From Cristatella mucedo (lineage: Eukaryota > Bryozoa > Phylactolaemata > Cristatellidae), in NCBI GenBank assembly GCA_009760855.2, contig WPIO01000002.1, positions 1,207,501-1,269,500 of the forward strand: 62,000 bases of DNA. Direction: 5' to 3'. Shown here one piece after another: positions 16,234-27,573 of this stretch; position 1 is the first letter of the stretch; every line of letters begins with the position of its first letter. The notes under the pieces were generated by a model. It had not been told where the DNA came from. It searched no databases and saw nothing but the letters and a program-made list of their open reading frames with translations. A program made the position numbers and the translations under genes.

Positions 16234-17048
16234 GGCATTGGCTCCCCCAACAGTCAGTGGGGCAGCTAGCTGGGCCGCCCCTATTCCTAAGACAGTCACC
16301 AGCTAAGAAATTATGTCTCAATATCATTCAGTGATCAAACACCAAGTTCGTGTCGGGTAAACACAATCATTTTGGGCTACAATTTTTCATTAATTGTGGG
16401 TCTAGCCCTGCCTACTTAAAAATCTTTCGGGTATTACCTCCTACATACAAAGTTTGCAGGTCTGGGCCCCCTAGATGACAATCCTGGCTTTGCCACTGAT
16501 CCGAACTACGTCCGTGTACATAAATGCAGAGGTCAACATAATCTTGCTAATAGAAAATGAATATAATATATAGAAAATAAATCGGAGTAAATAAATATAA
16601 GCAAACACTGGCACATTTAGTAATTGTATGTGCATATCCATATTAACATTTGTGTCGTACAAACCTACCCTAATTTAGCACCCCTATTTTGGACATACCT
16701 CTGTTGCTACTTCCGAACATGGGGTCACGGGAAGCCATGTAATTGTTCTACTTATGTATTTGCCCGTACTCATATTCTCCTTTAATGTACCGTGTTCCAA
16801 GGACGTACATGTAAGTAGGGGCAAATGAATGTAAATCAGCAAATATTTAAATATGTACAGCTGCATAGTCCGGCCAGCGATTAAGCTGCTTACAGCCTTC
16901 TCTATTCCAGGATCCAAGATTGCAGATCTACCGGTGCCACATCTTCAGTCGGACTGGCATGCTACATGGCTGGCTTCGAGTGCAGCCATTAGACCCCTGC
17001 ATCACCACTGGTAGCTGAGCCAGCAGCTAATGGCACTGGACTTAAAGC
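16234..17048. other. interior of inverted-repeat element
   Basis: No coding frame recognised. A segment at about 16455-16500 (GCAGGTCTGGGC, then GACAATCCTGGCTTTGCCAC) recurs in reverse orientation near 59808-59860, so part of the interior is itself a dispersed repeat. Confidence 0.45.
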
Positions 17049-17190
17049 TCCATATGATCGTGGTTTTTTGACGTTGCTGCTGTTAAACTAAACTTCGGCA
17101 GGCGTTACTGCGGCTGGGTTGACTTAGGAGGGGGAGTTTAGGCATAGCTGCAGGAGGAGAGGCAGTTCACACATAGCTACAGGAGGCAGA
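17049..17190. repeat. right arm of a 140-bp inverted repeat
   Basis: Reverse-complement partner of 16092-16233. Divergence between the arms suggests an old inverted-repeat element or an old inverted duplication. No transposase frame lies between the arms. Confidence 0.85.
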
Positions 17191-17554
17191 AGGAGGGAGA
17201 GGCCAAAGTCATGGAAAGTGGGCTTGCACACTTTGCTCCCAACGGTACTGTCCCGGCATTGCCAGTGTCTTAGTCAGCCGGTGCATGGTAGTATTACTCA
17301 CGTGCCTTAGGGTTGCCCCAGATAGCCACGTGATGAGCTTGTGTCAAAATACCAGACAGCGAGTCATTCTCGGAAGAACAGGAGACGTTTCGGGCAATGG
17401 AGTGCCTGGTGCTTCATCACGTGACCTTGCACTCGCTAGCTTGGGCCAGTGGGCCATCTGCCAGCCTACAATGAGATATAGCAGCCCAGAGCATGTTGCT
17501 GTGCAATGCAAAACCAGTAAGAGGAGGTGGAGGGCCTGCTGAGTCTACCATCCA
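17191..17554. other. unassigned sequence
   Basis: Short frames only. Nothing recognised before the SINE at 17555. Confidence 0.4.
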
Positions 17555-17733
17555 GGATGCTATGCTTGCTAGCAATAAGGCGGTTGCTTTTCACGATCTC
17601 GGTCCCGAGGTTGTGGGTTCGAATCCTGCAGTGGGCCATTCTTTGTAGCCACTGCAAGCGGTGATGATAGCCGTAAAGGCTCTTCTGTTGCTATACAAAA
17701 GAGGCGGCTAAATCAGTTAGTATTTTTTTTATT
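17555..17733 (+). mobile_element. tRNA-derived SINE type B
   Basis: The head has an A-box-like AGCAATAAGGCGG and a good B box, GTGGGTTCGAATCC. The body (CACTGCAAGCGGTGATGATA, then AAAGGCTCTTCTGTTGCTAT) ends TAAATCAGTTAGTATTTTTT. The body and T-rich end are shared with 25848-26019 (reverse) and 48586-48760, and in decayed form with 57075-57245. It is not a functional tRNA, because no complete cloverleaf can be drawn. Confidence 0.85.
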
Positions 17734-17924
17734 AAAATATGCTGCTGCGACATGGGTTGAGCTGATGCTGCTACTGCACTGCACTGGCTATTCGAAAATA
17801 CGAATAAACGCCAGTCTATTTAAGGATGTCCTTACAAGCAGCAATTTCAGCCTGCTTGTCATGTACTCGCACACGCTTAGGAAACTTTGAAGACTTGACT
17901 CTTTTAGTGTGGTAAGGTGCGTTT

Positions 17925-18052
17925 AGGTGCTTTTAGTTGTGCCCTGGTTTGACCTTGGGGTCGAGGTGGTCACCTTCGACGACCAAGGTCGAAGTGCTCT
18001 AGCCCTTTGGATAGAGATTAAGCTCTCTTGGAACACGGTTCAAGTGAATTAT
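17925..18052 (+). mobile_element. degenerate SINE type A
   Basis: Contains a TGCCCTGGTTTGACC start, the GACCAAGGTC segment and a GGATAGAGATTAAGCTCTCT end, in the order seen at 9318-9495. The internal promoter boxes are decayed. Confidence 0.6.
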
Positions 18053-18189
18053 TTTTTGTTCTTCACCATCAAAGATGCTGTGGCTTTATGATAGGCGAGC
18101 CTGCATGTCATCTTTCTACGGGCAGCATTGCAGCTGGCCAGACCGAAAGATAGGGGCTGTACTCGTGACTGTTACGTATTGTGGCCCTA

Positions 18190-18197
18190 GTGTGTGA

Positions 18198-18272
<75 letters not shown>
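18190..18272. repeat. (GT)n microsatellite
   Basis: About 80 bp of GT repeats with a few GA or AT steps. Confidence 0.97.
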
Positions 18273-18274
<2 letters not shown>

Positions 18275-18520
18275 CATGCCAGCATGTGTGTATCTAATTT
18301 CGTGGACCACACAGCTGGACAAAATATCATTCATTTGTACAGTGCAATAAGGGAACTTGATCTCTATTCAGGCCTTCACATATGCCACGGATCTCGAGTC
18401 CACGACCTCGGCAGAAGAATGCGTACCGGTGCCTAACTACAGCAGAATGTTGTCTGCTGCAGCTGAGCTGGCCAATAGGTCGAGCATCAGAAGAACGTAT
18501 AGATTTCGAAAAAGATATAT

Positions 18521-19630
18521 AACATGATAATAATTCATAATAATAATAATTCACTTGATAAAGCGCCCTCAGAGAACTTAATCTCTCTCTAGGCGCTTTA
18601 CATTTGCTGTAAAGTGAAATGTAATTAAATGGTGAGTAAAATAATGCTTGAAAAACAAACGAAATGAATAATATGGTTAGGGGTGACATGCACAGGGTCA
18701 GCATGCAAATGTGGTTAGTGGCAGCATGCACAGTGTCAGCACGCATAAGCACGTGAAGGACGAATCACAAGGACCCACTAAATGCTGTCTTAAATAGGTG
18801 TGTTTTTAAGTTCCTTTTAAATGTGGTCAGGTCAGGGGATGTTCTGACGCAGGTTTGGAGGGAGTTCTAGGCTTTGGGAGCATACGAACTAAATGCGCGG
18901 TCTCCAAAGGATTTGAGGTTTGTACGAGGTATTTCTAGACTGTTGGAAAAAAAAAAAGCGGGTGGTACGATGCTTGGCCTGATGGGGTAGTATATCTGAG
19001 AGATAGGCTGGAGCCATAGAATGAAGGGACCCAAAAGTGAGCGACAAAACCTTGAAGTCAATCCGTGGCTTGACTGGTAGCCAGTGCAGGTCGGCGAGAA
19101 GTGGAGTAATGTGGCAACTGCAACGCTCACGGCAGACAAGTCTAGCTGCCGAGTTTTGTACCAGCTGCAATCGCCTGATCGCGCATGCTGGTAGGCCAGT
19201 AAGCAGTGAGTTACAGAAGTCGAGACGAGATATCACGAATGCATGGACCAACTTAGATGTGGTATCTTTATCTAAACAAGCCCGAATTTTAGCAATGTTA
19301 TGAAGCTGAAAATAGGCAGATTTGACTGTGGAGCTGATATGGTCGTCTAACGAGAGGATGCTTTGGAATATGACACCTAGATTTTGAGCTGATTCAACTG
19401 GAGATATGCTGGCAGAGCCAATTTTGAGAGTCAGCCTTTCCAATCTATGGATCACACTGGGTTTGCCCATAACTAGTAAGTTAGTTTTATCATCGTTTAG
19501 TTTTAGAAAATTTGCTGCCATCCATGATCGGATGTCATCAATGCATGCAGCAAGTGAGTTGAGAGAATTTGAGGTACTCGAAGGCTGGGAGGGATCAAAG
19601 CAAAGGTATAACTGAGTGTCATCCGCATCA
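18521..19630 (-). pseudogene. 5'-truncated L2-like retrotransposon copy
   Basis: On the minus strand the copy runs from ADDTQLYLCFDP (near 19625) to the ATT tail at about 18530. It is open from about 19630 to 18960 in one frame, with WMAANFLKLNDDKTNLLVMG, SASISPVESAQNLGVIFQ and ARLVCRERCSCHITPLLADL. An A-run at about 18948-18958 then shifts the frame and replaces the usual ATTCCGA of the family. The remainder (SLEIPRTNLKSFGDRAFSSY) is readable in another frame. It is one of the better-preserved copies and lacks the endonuclease and most of the reverse transcriptase. Confidence 0.87.
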
Positions 19631-21945
19631 GTTAATTGCACATTTGCATGTACAACATTGCTAAGATGGGGCCTCTGGTACTCAGCCTGACAATTTTGTC
19701 GGTGTCTCCTTTGCAAAATGGTGTGAGGGGTTGGGCTTATGAACGCTGTGTATCACTGGCCTGGCCACTAACCGTTAATTGTGAGCTTGCAATAGCACGC
19801 ACTTGCAAAGTGGTATACCAGAGTAGCTTGTTAGCGAGACTACGTACAACATGGTACGGCTGCACTTTGCATTTTTCTGTCGACGTTATATTTTAGTCCT
19901 GCGTTTCTTCCAGCATGTCCATTATGCAATGCAGTAGTTGGTGCTGTACGTGTTCTCTCTTCTTAGACACATGGTAATTTGAAGATGCTACCAATAAGAA
20001 GTGCTAGCTTTGCGAAATGACTTTTTCACTTGAAATCCTTTGCATACCCTGCTTGAACTAATTTCTAAGAACAAAATAAATTCAATGACGACACGGATGG
20101 CTTAGCAAACCGAGGCTAGCACTTCGGAGCTTGCAATAGCTTGACAATGTAAGTAGCATAAGGAAACGGTTCGAATATACCGTGGCGACCCCGGAAGGAG
20201 AACAGTGCCGGGCTCTAAGACCCGGCAGGAAAGGAAGTGCAGTAAACAACGCGAAGCCAATACACGGGCTCGTGCTTGCCCGAGCTGAGCTCGGACCTTC
20301 TGTACAAAGGCAGACTTTTCAATGGCTTCCCTGTCGGCTTGCCCTATTGCGGCATTGCATTGGCATTTCGTCCGTGCGCGAAGCCTAAGCTGTCAGCAGT
20401 TTGTTTTCGAAAGTTTTACTCCACCATTAGTGCTAGCATGTGTTCAATCGCCCCCAGAGCTCGGTTCTGAAGATGTGCACTCGTCAGGGCGTACGTACAT
20501 GTCACTTTTAGGTCTCCGAACTCTCAGCCTCCGGCGTACCAACCTGAAATACTTCCTAATCAAGGTTCTCATCGAAGCAGCAGCAGCTACTCCAAGTTTT
20601 ACTTTGTTTAGCTGTGCATCTAACCAGCCACGCATTTTTTGGTGACTGCCACTATTCACAGCAATTACTTCGTCCATGTGAATTGCCTTGCTTGCGTGTT
20701 GATGTGTGCCGAAATTATTGCATGTTATCAATGGAATCAATCGACAGGGTTCTTTTCTAGCATGCATGTGAAATAAGATAGATTGATTGTATTATTTTTA
20801 CTGCTAGCACAGTATCTCCGCAGCCCACTAAACTAAGCAGCAGTTGTAGAAGAGGGATTTCGAAAGAGCTCTCAGGCTCTTAGGTGCAACAATCAATAGA
20901 CAGTAATTCGACCTGCCTTTGGCTACAGATAAAAAAGAGAAGCATTGTGAGCTTCTATTTTAAAGCTTTTTGCAGTCGATCAGATCATGTCTTTTGCCTT
21001 GAGCAGCTGCAGGAATCTCTGACAGTTAACAGTTCTTACCCTAACGGGAATACTCAACAGCTTAAATAATTGGCACTAAAAAATGCTAGCCGCAGCTGCT
21101 GTTAAAAATAGTGCAGAATAAGTGAAAAGGTCACTATCATCTTGGTAGCAGCAGCAGTAGTAGCAAGTCATTGGTAGCTTGCTAGCGGACGCTGCGGTGG
21201 GCAGTTATTGGCAGCAGCCGCAGACAACACTGATCTGAGCACAGACCATTCCAGTGCCCCTGATGCCACTTCCTTCGTGTGCAGAAGCATATTCCGTTTT
21301 TTAGCTTAACTGTTTTTCCATAACGATGGCAGATCTACGAAGTGGCTCTTGTAGATGGGTTCGAGCTTCATTTTGTTGCCGAATAACTGCATGACGTTAG
21401 AAGGGCATTGCACTGGCACTGACTTCCTGGTGCGAGCGTGTTACCCAAAAAGACTGGCAGCAGCACATAGAAGCAGCAACACAATAGCTCGAAGCAGCGA
21501 CCTTAAATCATAGCAAGTAAGTGAACACAAAAAGGCATCGGGCTTTCTAATTGTGGCTAATGTTCGTTGTTACTTAGCTGCAGCATGTCTGAGCATTCTG
21601 CAGCAGCCAGCCTGCATTGAGGGACCAGCCAGGCAGGAACAGCAGATGCTCACCATGGTGTACAAATTGCTATAAAAAAGCGACATCTGTTTGCAGTCTC
21701 GGTCCAAACAAGACCTCAAAATCCTTCTTGGCTATACCGGAAGACTGGCGCTTTAATTTGTGAGTCGGCATGGGTGACTTTGCTACAAGCAAGCACTACT
21801 AGCGCAAAGTATGAGCTGTACAGATTTTTGATTAACTTGTATGTTTATCTGAGTCTGTTTATGGCTGAGTGAGAGAGAAAGCAAGAAACACGGACACAAC
21901 GACAGGGCAAGGGGACAGCAAGGAAAGATGGGGAGACGGGGAGAG

Positions 21946-21947
<2 letters not shown>
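19631..21947. other. unassigned sequence
   Basis: Many overlapping short frames, for example 20182-20388, 20322-20645 (+) and 20444-20767 (-). None has a recognised domain. The region 20160-20300 is somewhat CpG-enriched. Confidence 0.35.

Positions 21948-22006
<59 letters not shown>
21948..22006. repeat. (GA)n microsatellite
   Basis: About 58 bp of pure GA, with GA-rich flanks from about 21870. Confidence 0.97.
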
Positions 22007-22008
<2 letters not shown>

Positions 22009-22220
22009 AGAACGTTAGAGACGAATGCAGTGACAGACAAGCAGACATGCTGAGAGAGACAGACAGGGGGAGGATGAGGAGGCAAGAGCATAAATCCTCC
22101 ATCAATGGCAATGGGGTCGAGTCTGGGGCAGTTGTAAATCTCGACCGCGCGACCAGAGCTCGGCATGCAAAATGAGACCACACCAGCTTTTCCAACAAGT
22201 TGCGTTTTACTAGCTCAAGC

Positions 22221-22290
22221 TGAGCAAGTAATTAGCATTAGTATTAGAATTAGAATTAGCATTAGCATTAGTAGTTATTGAGCAAGTAAT
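22221..22290. repeat. hexamer array ATTAGN flanked by 12-bp direct repeats
   Basis: Seven tandem hexamers of the form ATTAGC, ATTAGT or ATTAGA occupy 22231-22272. TGAGCAAGTAAT occurs on both sides (22221-22232 and 22279-22290), like a target duplication around a small insertion. Confidence 0.85.
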
Positions 22291-23159
22291 ACTCGTCGAT
22301 GCATCAAAGCAAATATCGTCATTTCTTCTTTTTCTTTGCATGCAAGCACCAGCAGTGACATAAAGCTAGCTCGAAGGCATCGAAATGTTGTGACTTTGCT
22401 CACGGAAACTGATTGAACTGCAGATGTGCTTTGCGGACATACTAGTACAGAGTGAGCCATTGGTCGACCAACCCATGAAGGCTGGATGTATGCGGCATCC
22501 GGGATCTTGTCATCAGAATGGGCTGCTGGCTGGTGCAATGCGATCAAGCTCAACTGCCGCTGTCGGCTACCACGAGGCACAAGAACCTGCCTGTTACAGC
22601 AACACGTCGTGCTCGGCCGTGCTAGTGAAGCTCATTCGGCCGTGCTCTTCATGCCATCAGAAATAGCTAGACAGAAATCCCATTTAGAGAAGCAGCCAGC
22701 AACCAGTACCGGATCACTTACGAAGGGGAACCGTGGCGGCCGAGGCCTGCGCTCCCCATTGCGATAGGGCAGGTGCAGCAGCAGCACAGAATGACCGAGC
22801 CCCTCCCATCTCTGAGGACAAGCCTACTCGTTGGTTGCTAACAATCAACACATAGTGCAGGCTGATTTCCTCAACCAGTGTCGTCAAATACATTTCCTTG
22901 TTCTCATGTACTTACCTGCAGGTACGGCTGAATAATAACGGATCGTTCCACCACCTATACCCTGGTGCACTGGCCAAAATGCTGAGATGGCAATCGACAC
23001 AAGGGGATTATATGTGACTGCAATGACGGTCATCGGTCGGCTAGCTAGCCTCAGCCAAGTATGATGTGCTTCTTGCTGCTTCTCGACGACACGACCTGCA
23101 GGTTCGAGTGAGCTTCGTAGAGGCCGGCTCATGCTGAGTAGAGCAGCTAGCGAGTTCAC
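22291..23159. other. unassigned sequence
   Basis: Short overlapping frames and no recognised product. Confidence 0.35.
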
Positions 23160-24545
23160 CGCTCGAGCAGTAGCCATCGGCAGTGAAGCTAAGGGCGAGC
23201 TTCGGGTCGCGCCAGCCTCGCCAGAAGCTGCGGCCTCGAGAAAGTACTGAGCCGAAGGCAGCTCGTCCGTGCGCAGGTGCCGGAGCTCGCCGACCGCCGA
23301 AAAGTTGGAGGACCTAGCAGACGCAGAAATTTTTTACTATCGCGAAGAGCTGGGTGTCGTGAGCACCTTCACCTGCCGCGGGCGAGCGTGCAGTGCATTT
23401 CGCTGAGTCAGTGGTTGCAGGGCGGTGCGATGGCGATTTAAAGCGGGACAGGGGGCGAGGAAACTATCCTGCTTTCACTACCAGCTCTCTTCGGAGCTGC
23501 TCACGGGAACGACAGCTTCGCCGTGCACGTGCAACGCGACGACAGCATGCAATGCAAAACACATATTTCAAGGGACAAAAAAGACAACGTCAACTTAACG
23601 AAAGTCAAATAGCGAGAGCGAGCGTGGACGCACGCACGAGCGAGAGCTATTTATTCATTAACATCTAGGGCCACTGAGCTCGCAGCTCAGAAGTAACGCC
23701 CCTAGATTTCCTTTCAATAGCAAAACGCCCCATTCATCAACGCCAGATTCCGAATGCGTCACTGACGAGCATCCGCACTCGAAGCCACCCACGTCTCTTC
23801 GCCTGAGTGAGTGCGCGAAGCGGCCTCGCGGCGTGGGCCTTAACAGGTCACGCCCCCAGAAGACGACGAGTGGAGTTTCTAGTCCTCCGCTCGCGGCAGC
23901 CTTCTCCCTACTCTTACCGACAGCTACGGAGGGGGCGAAGTGAACCCGCGAGGTAGGGGTGCGAAAAACGACTGCGTCTTCGAACTTCTATGACGAACTC
24001 GGCCCGCACCTCGACGGGGTCACGACGAGAACCAGCGATGAGACCGCAGTGACCGTCAGCAGCGCCCCTCCTCCTGCCGGGGCAACTGTCCTCCTGGTTC
24101 GAGTTCGCTTTCTCGACTGCCCCCCTTCCGCCGCCAGTCCCGAGCGCACGCGCATTCTCGTGAGCAGGCGTCGGACTACGCTAGTACCGATCGACCTTAC
24201 GTCGTCACCTCCGAAATCTCTACGATCTCGCCTTCGGTGTCGTTTCGAGGCATTGAGACGCGCTGACAGACGAGAGACGGACGTAACGCATTCGACGCCG
24301 ATGCGGTAGCGCCGGCAGCTGCGACATCCATCCGTCGCCCACTGACTGTAGCCCAGCCGCGTGGCATCATTAAGTGAGGCGCGTTGCGGAGGCTGAGCGC
24401 CCCGAGGACGCTGGGCGCCTGAGCCCGCGATTAAAGCCGCAAAGCGAGATGCCCACCGCACCGCGCTGGGCCCCTCCGCCAGGGTTCGCCCGGCGGCGCC
24501 AATAATCGCGACAGCTTTTGGCAAACTTTTGCGTGCGATTTCGAC
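23160..24545. promoter_or_regulatory. CpG-rich block, possible promoter region of an unidentified transcript
   Basis: CpG dinucleotides are clearly denser here than in the flanks (for example 23160-23300, 23850-24310 and 24360-24510). Overlapping frames on both strands (23959-24309 + and 23988-24524 -) are Arg/Ser-rich and unrecognised, as expected of chance frames in GC-rich DNA. It lies 2.9-4.3 kb upstream of the FMNL start codon. It could be an unannotated promoter, a 5' exon of FMNL or of a minus-strand neighbour, or simply GC-rich DNA. No start signal can be fixed. Confidence 0.3.
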
Positions 24546-25339
<794 letters not shown>

Positions 25340-25345
<6 letters not shown>

Positions 25346-25500
25346 CTTGGTAAGGTGCTCGCACTATCGCATCAAGGTCTTGGCTTCGATTTCAGAATTT
25401 CTGCGTAGCAAGCCGAGTGGAAGCCGCTTGGGCACTACTGCCACTTCTTTGCGAGGTAGTTTGATAAGCAGACATATATTAGCTCTTTCTTATACCCTTT
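25340..25500 (+). mobile_element. possible decayed tRNA-derived SINE
   Basis: GGCTTGGTAAGGTGCTCGC resembles the A-box region and TTGGCTTCGATTTC the B-box region of the SINEs elsewhere. The body is too changed to assign to type A or B. Confidence 0.35.
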
Positions 25501-25661
25501 CATCAAGGCGACGACTGGCACGCATGGTCCACTCAGCATTTCTCTAGACTAAGGGAACAACGCATTCCGGCTCGTACGTTGCTCGTTCTTCGCTATTGCC
25601 GGTCAGCGCCCGGCGGCACGGACCGTGCGGGCGCTGAACGGCTCGCGAGCTAACTCGTGCC

Positions 25662-26846
25662 ATCCGCACATGGATGGCAGCAAATTTTCTAAAACTTAAC
25701 GATGATAAAACTAACTTACTAGTTATGGGCAAACCCAGTGTGATCCAGAGATTGGACAGGCTGACTGTCAAAATTGGCTCTGCCAGCATATCTCCAGTTG
25801 AATCAGCTCGAAATCTAGGTGTCATATTCCAAAGCGACCTCTCGTTAAAAAAAATCCTAGCTGATTAAACAGCCTCTTTTTGTATAGCGACAGAAGAGCC
25901 TTTATGGCTATCACCACCGCTTGCAGTGGCGATAAAGAATCGCCCACCACAGGAATCGAACCCACGACCTCGGGACCGAGGTCGTGAAAGCAACCGCCTT
26001 ACCTAGTGTGCCATCACGGCTCGTTAGACGACCATATCAGCTCCACAGTCAAATCTGCCTATTTTCAGCTTCATAACATTGCTAAAATTCGGGCTTGTTT
26101 AGATAAAGATACCACATCTAAGTTGGTCCATGCATTCGTAATATCTCGTCTCGACTTCTGCAACTCACTGCTTACTGGCCTACCAGCATGCGCGATCAGG
26201 CGATTGCAGCTGGTACAAAACTCGGCAGCTAGACTTGTCTGCCGTGAGCGTTGCAGTTGCCACATTACTCCGCTTCTCGCCGACCTGCACTGGCTACCAG
26301 TCAAGCCACGGATTGACTTCAAGGTTTTGTCGCTCACTTTTAGGTCCCTTCATTCTATGGCTCCAGCCTATCTGTCAGATATACTACCCCATCAGGCCAA
26401 GCATCGTACCACCCGCTTTTCGGAATCCAACAGTCTAGAAATACCTCGTACAAACCTCAAATCCTTTGGAGACCGCGCATTTAGTTCGTATGCTCCCAAA
26501 GCCTGCAACTCCCTCCCGACCTGCGTCAGAACATCCCTTGACCTGACCACATTTAAAAGGAACCTAAAAACACCTGTTTAGGACAGCATCTAGTGGGTCC
26601 CAGTGATTCGTCCTTGATGTGCTTATGCGTGCTGACACTGTGCATGCTGCCACTAACCACATTTGCATGCTGACCCTGTGCATGTCACCCCTAACCATAT
26701 TATTCATTTCGTTTGTTTTTCAAGCATTATTTTACTCACCATTTAATTACATTTCACTTTACAGCAAATGTAAAGCGCCTAGAGAGAGATTAAGTTCTCT
26801 GAGGGCGCTTTATCAAGTGAATTATTATTATTATTATTATCGGAGG
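25662..26846 (+). pseudogene. L2-like retrotransposon copy split by a SINE insertion
   Basis: L2 homology begins near WMAANFLKLNDDKTNLLVMG and runs in frame to SDLSL at about 25845. A 172-bp SINE then interrupts it, and it resumes at LDDHISSTVKSAYFQLHNIA near 26021. The second part is open to 26581 (AARLVCRERCSCHITPLLAD, AFSSYAPKACNSLPTCVRTS). The 3' hairpin (AAAGCGCCTAGAGAGAGATT, GAGGGCGCTTTATCAAG) and an (ATT)n tail close the copy at about 26846. It ends about 610 bp upstream of the FMNL start codon. If the SINE is removed the frame is almost intact, so this L2 copy is fairly young. Confidence 0.9.
25848..26019 (-). mobile_element. tRNA-derived SINE type B inserted in L2, with 7-bp target duplication
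   Basis: The 172-bp insertion is flanked by CTCGTTA at 25841-25847 and 26020-26026. Uninterrupted L2 copies contain this sequence once. On the minus strand it has a good B box, GTGGGTTCGATTCC, an A-box-like region before it, the CACTGCAAGCGGTGGTGATA body and a T-rich 3' end. It is therefore a full SINE unit with visible boundaries and defines the length of the family. Confidence 0.93.
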
Positions 26847-27459
26847 GAGAGGCCGCAAGACGGCTGGTTAGGACCACGCCCTTAGAGCAGACCGCCGGAC
26901 TACAGCGGGGTCCCCGGCTGGTGCACAGTTCTCTCAGAGAGCTATAAATTATTCAGCTCCACCAATCCAAGCGTTAAGTTGAGGCCATGGAAAAATGCCT
27001 ATCTTATCGGCGCCGGACCCGCGAGGTCGCCTGGTTAAAACAGTAGCCGCCGGTTTCGCGGCCGGCCCACTTCACGACCGTCCGCCGCTAGGGTGCCCAG
27101 CCACGTCCCTATGCCTCATGCACCGGCTAAATGGCTCGCTGTCGAGTGCGAAAAATCTCGAAGGCGTGCGCTCTCATCGCGCGCGAATCAGACGCGGGCT
27201 TCCGTTGCCGCGCACACCGGCACCAGGGGCGTTCTACCTGCGAGAGCAGATACCGGCGCGACTGCGCCGCGCATCAGCTCTTCCGGACCGCTCTCTAATC
27301 TCTATGGATGTGAGGTCATCAGGCGCTGGCGGCAGCGGGTAGGCGTCTAGAGTCTTGATAGGTCTTTGCTGCCGTCGACAGGAACTTGTAACCCAAACGC
27401 GGGCAATGTGAAGTCACGGCGCCCGACGCCTGCAGCAGACAAAGTTTATCAGCGCCACA
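26847..27459 (+). promoter_or_regulatory. CpG-rich 5' region of FMNL (promoter and 5' UTR area)
   Basis: CpG-rich DNA starts right after the L2 copy and continues across the first coding exon to about 28130. A TATAAA lies at 26943-26948 in GAGCTATAAATTATT, about 510 bp before the start codon. It is a possible core promoter element, but one such hexamer can be chance. Other frames here are not recognised. The transcription start cannot be placed. Confidence 0.4.
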
Positions 27460-27573
27460 ATGGGAAACGAGAACAGTTCTGAGTCGCACCACGATGCGCG
27501 GAGCGCGCCGGCTCCAACCCGGCTGCCCATGCCCGACGAGAGGGAGCTGGAGATCCGGTTCAACAAGGTGTTG
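27460..27573 (+). CDS. FMNL: formin-like protein (FMNL/Frl), exon 1: N-myristoylation signal and start of the GTPase-binding domain
   Basis: FMNL formins are Rho/Rac/Cdc42-regulated actin nucleators and elongators that act at the plasma membrane, in lamellipodia and in filopodia. This exon encodes 38 residues starting MGNENSSES. Gly2 with Ser6 fits the N-myristoylation consensus known in vertebrate FMNL proteins. The second half, LPMPDERELEIRFNKVL, matches the family's 'LPMP..GELEERF...LN' stretch that opens the GTPase-binding/FH3 region. The exon ends in phase 0 with TTG|GTAAGCC. The ATG is chosen because the Gly2 motif is correct and the length before LPMP fits the family. The exon is GC-rich and inside a CpG-rich region. 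Intron 1 is about 15.5 kb. Found from family knowledge and splice signals, with no transcript support. Confidence 0.9.

Noticed and set aside
22231-22272. Calling the hexamer array a true telomere repeat
   Set aside because: The units are not TTAGG or TTAGGG and vary at the last base. Only a loose resemblance.
23959-24524. Overlapping 116- and 178-codon frames in the CpG-rich block
   Set aside because: Opposite-strand overlap, Arg-rich chance composition and no domain. The GC-rich DNA itself explains the open frames.
25920-26019. tRNA gene candidates at sites with good B boxes (also 17580-17640, 48600-48660)
   Set aside because: A and B boxes are followed by a shared SINE body and T-rich end, and no complete acceptor stem can be formed.
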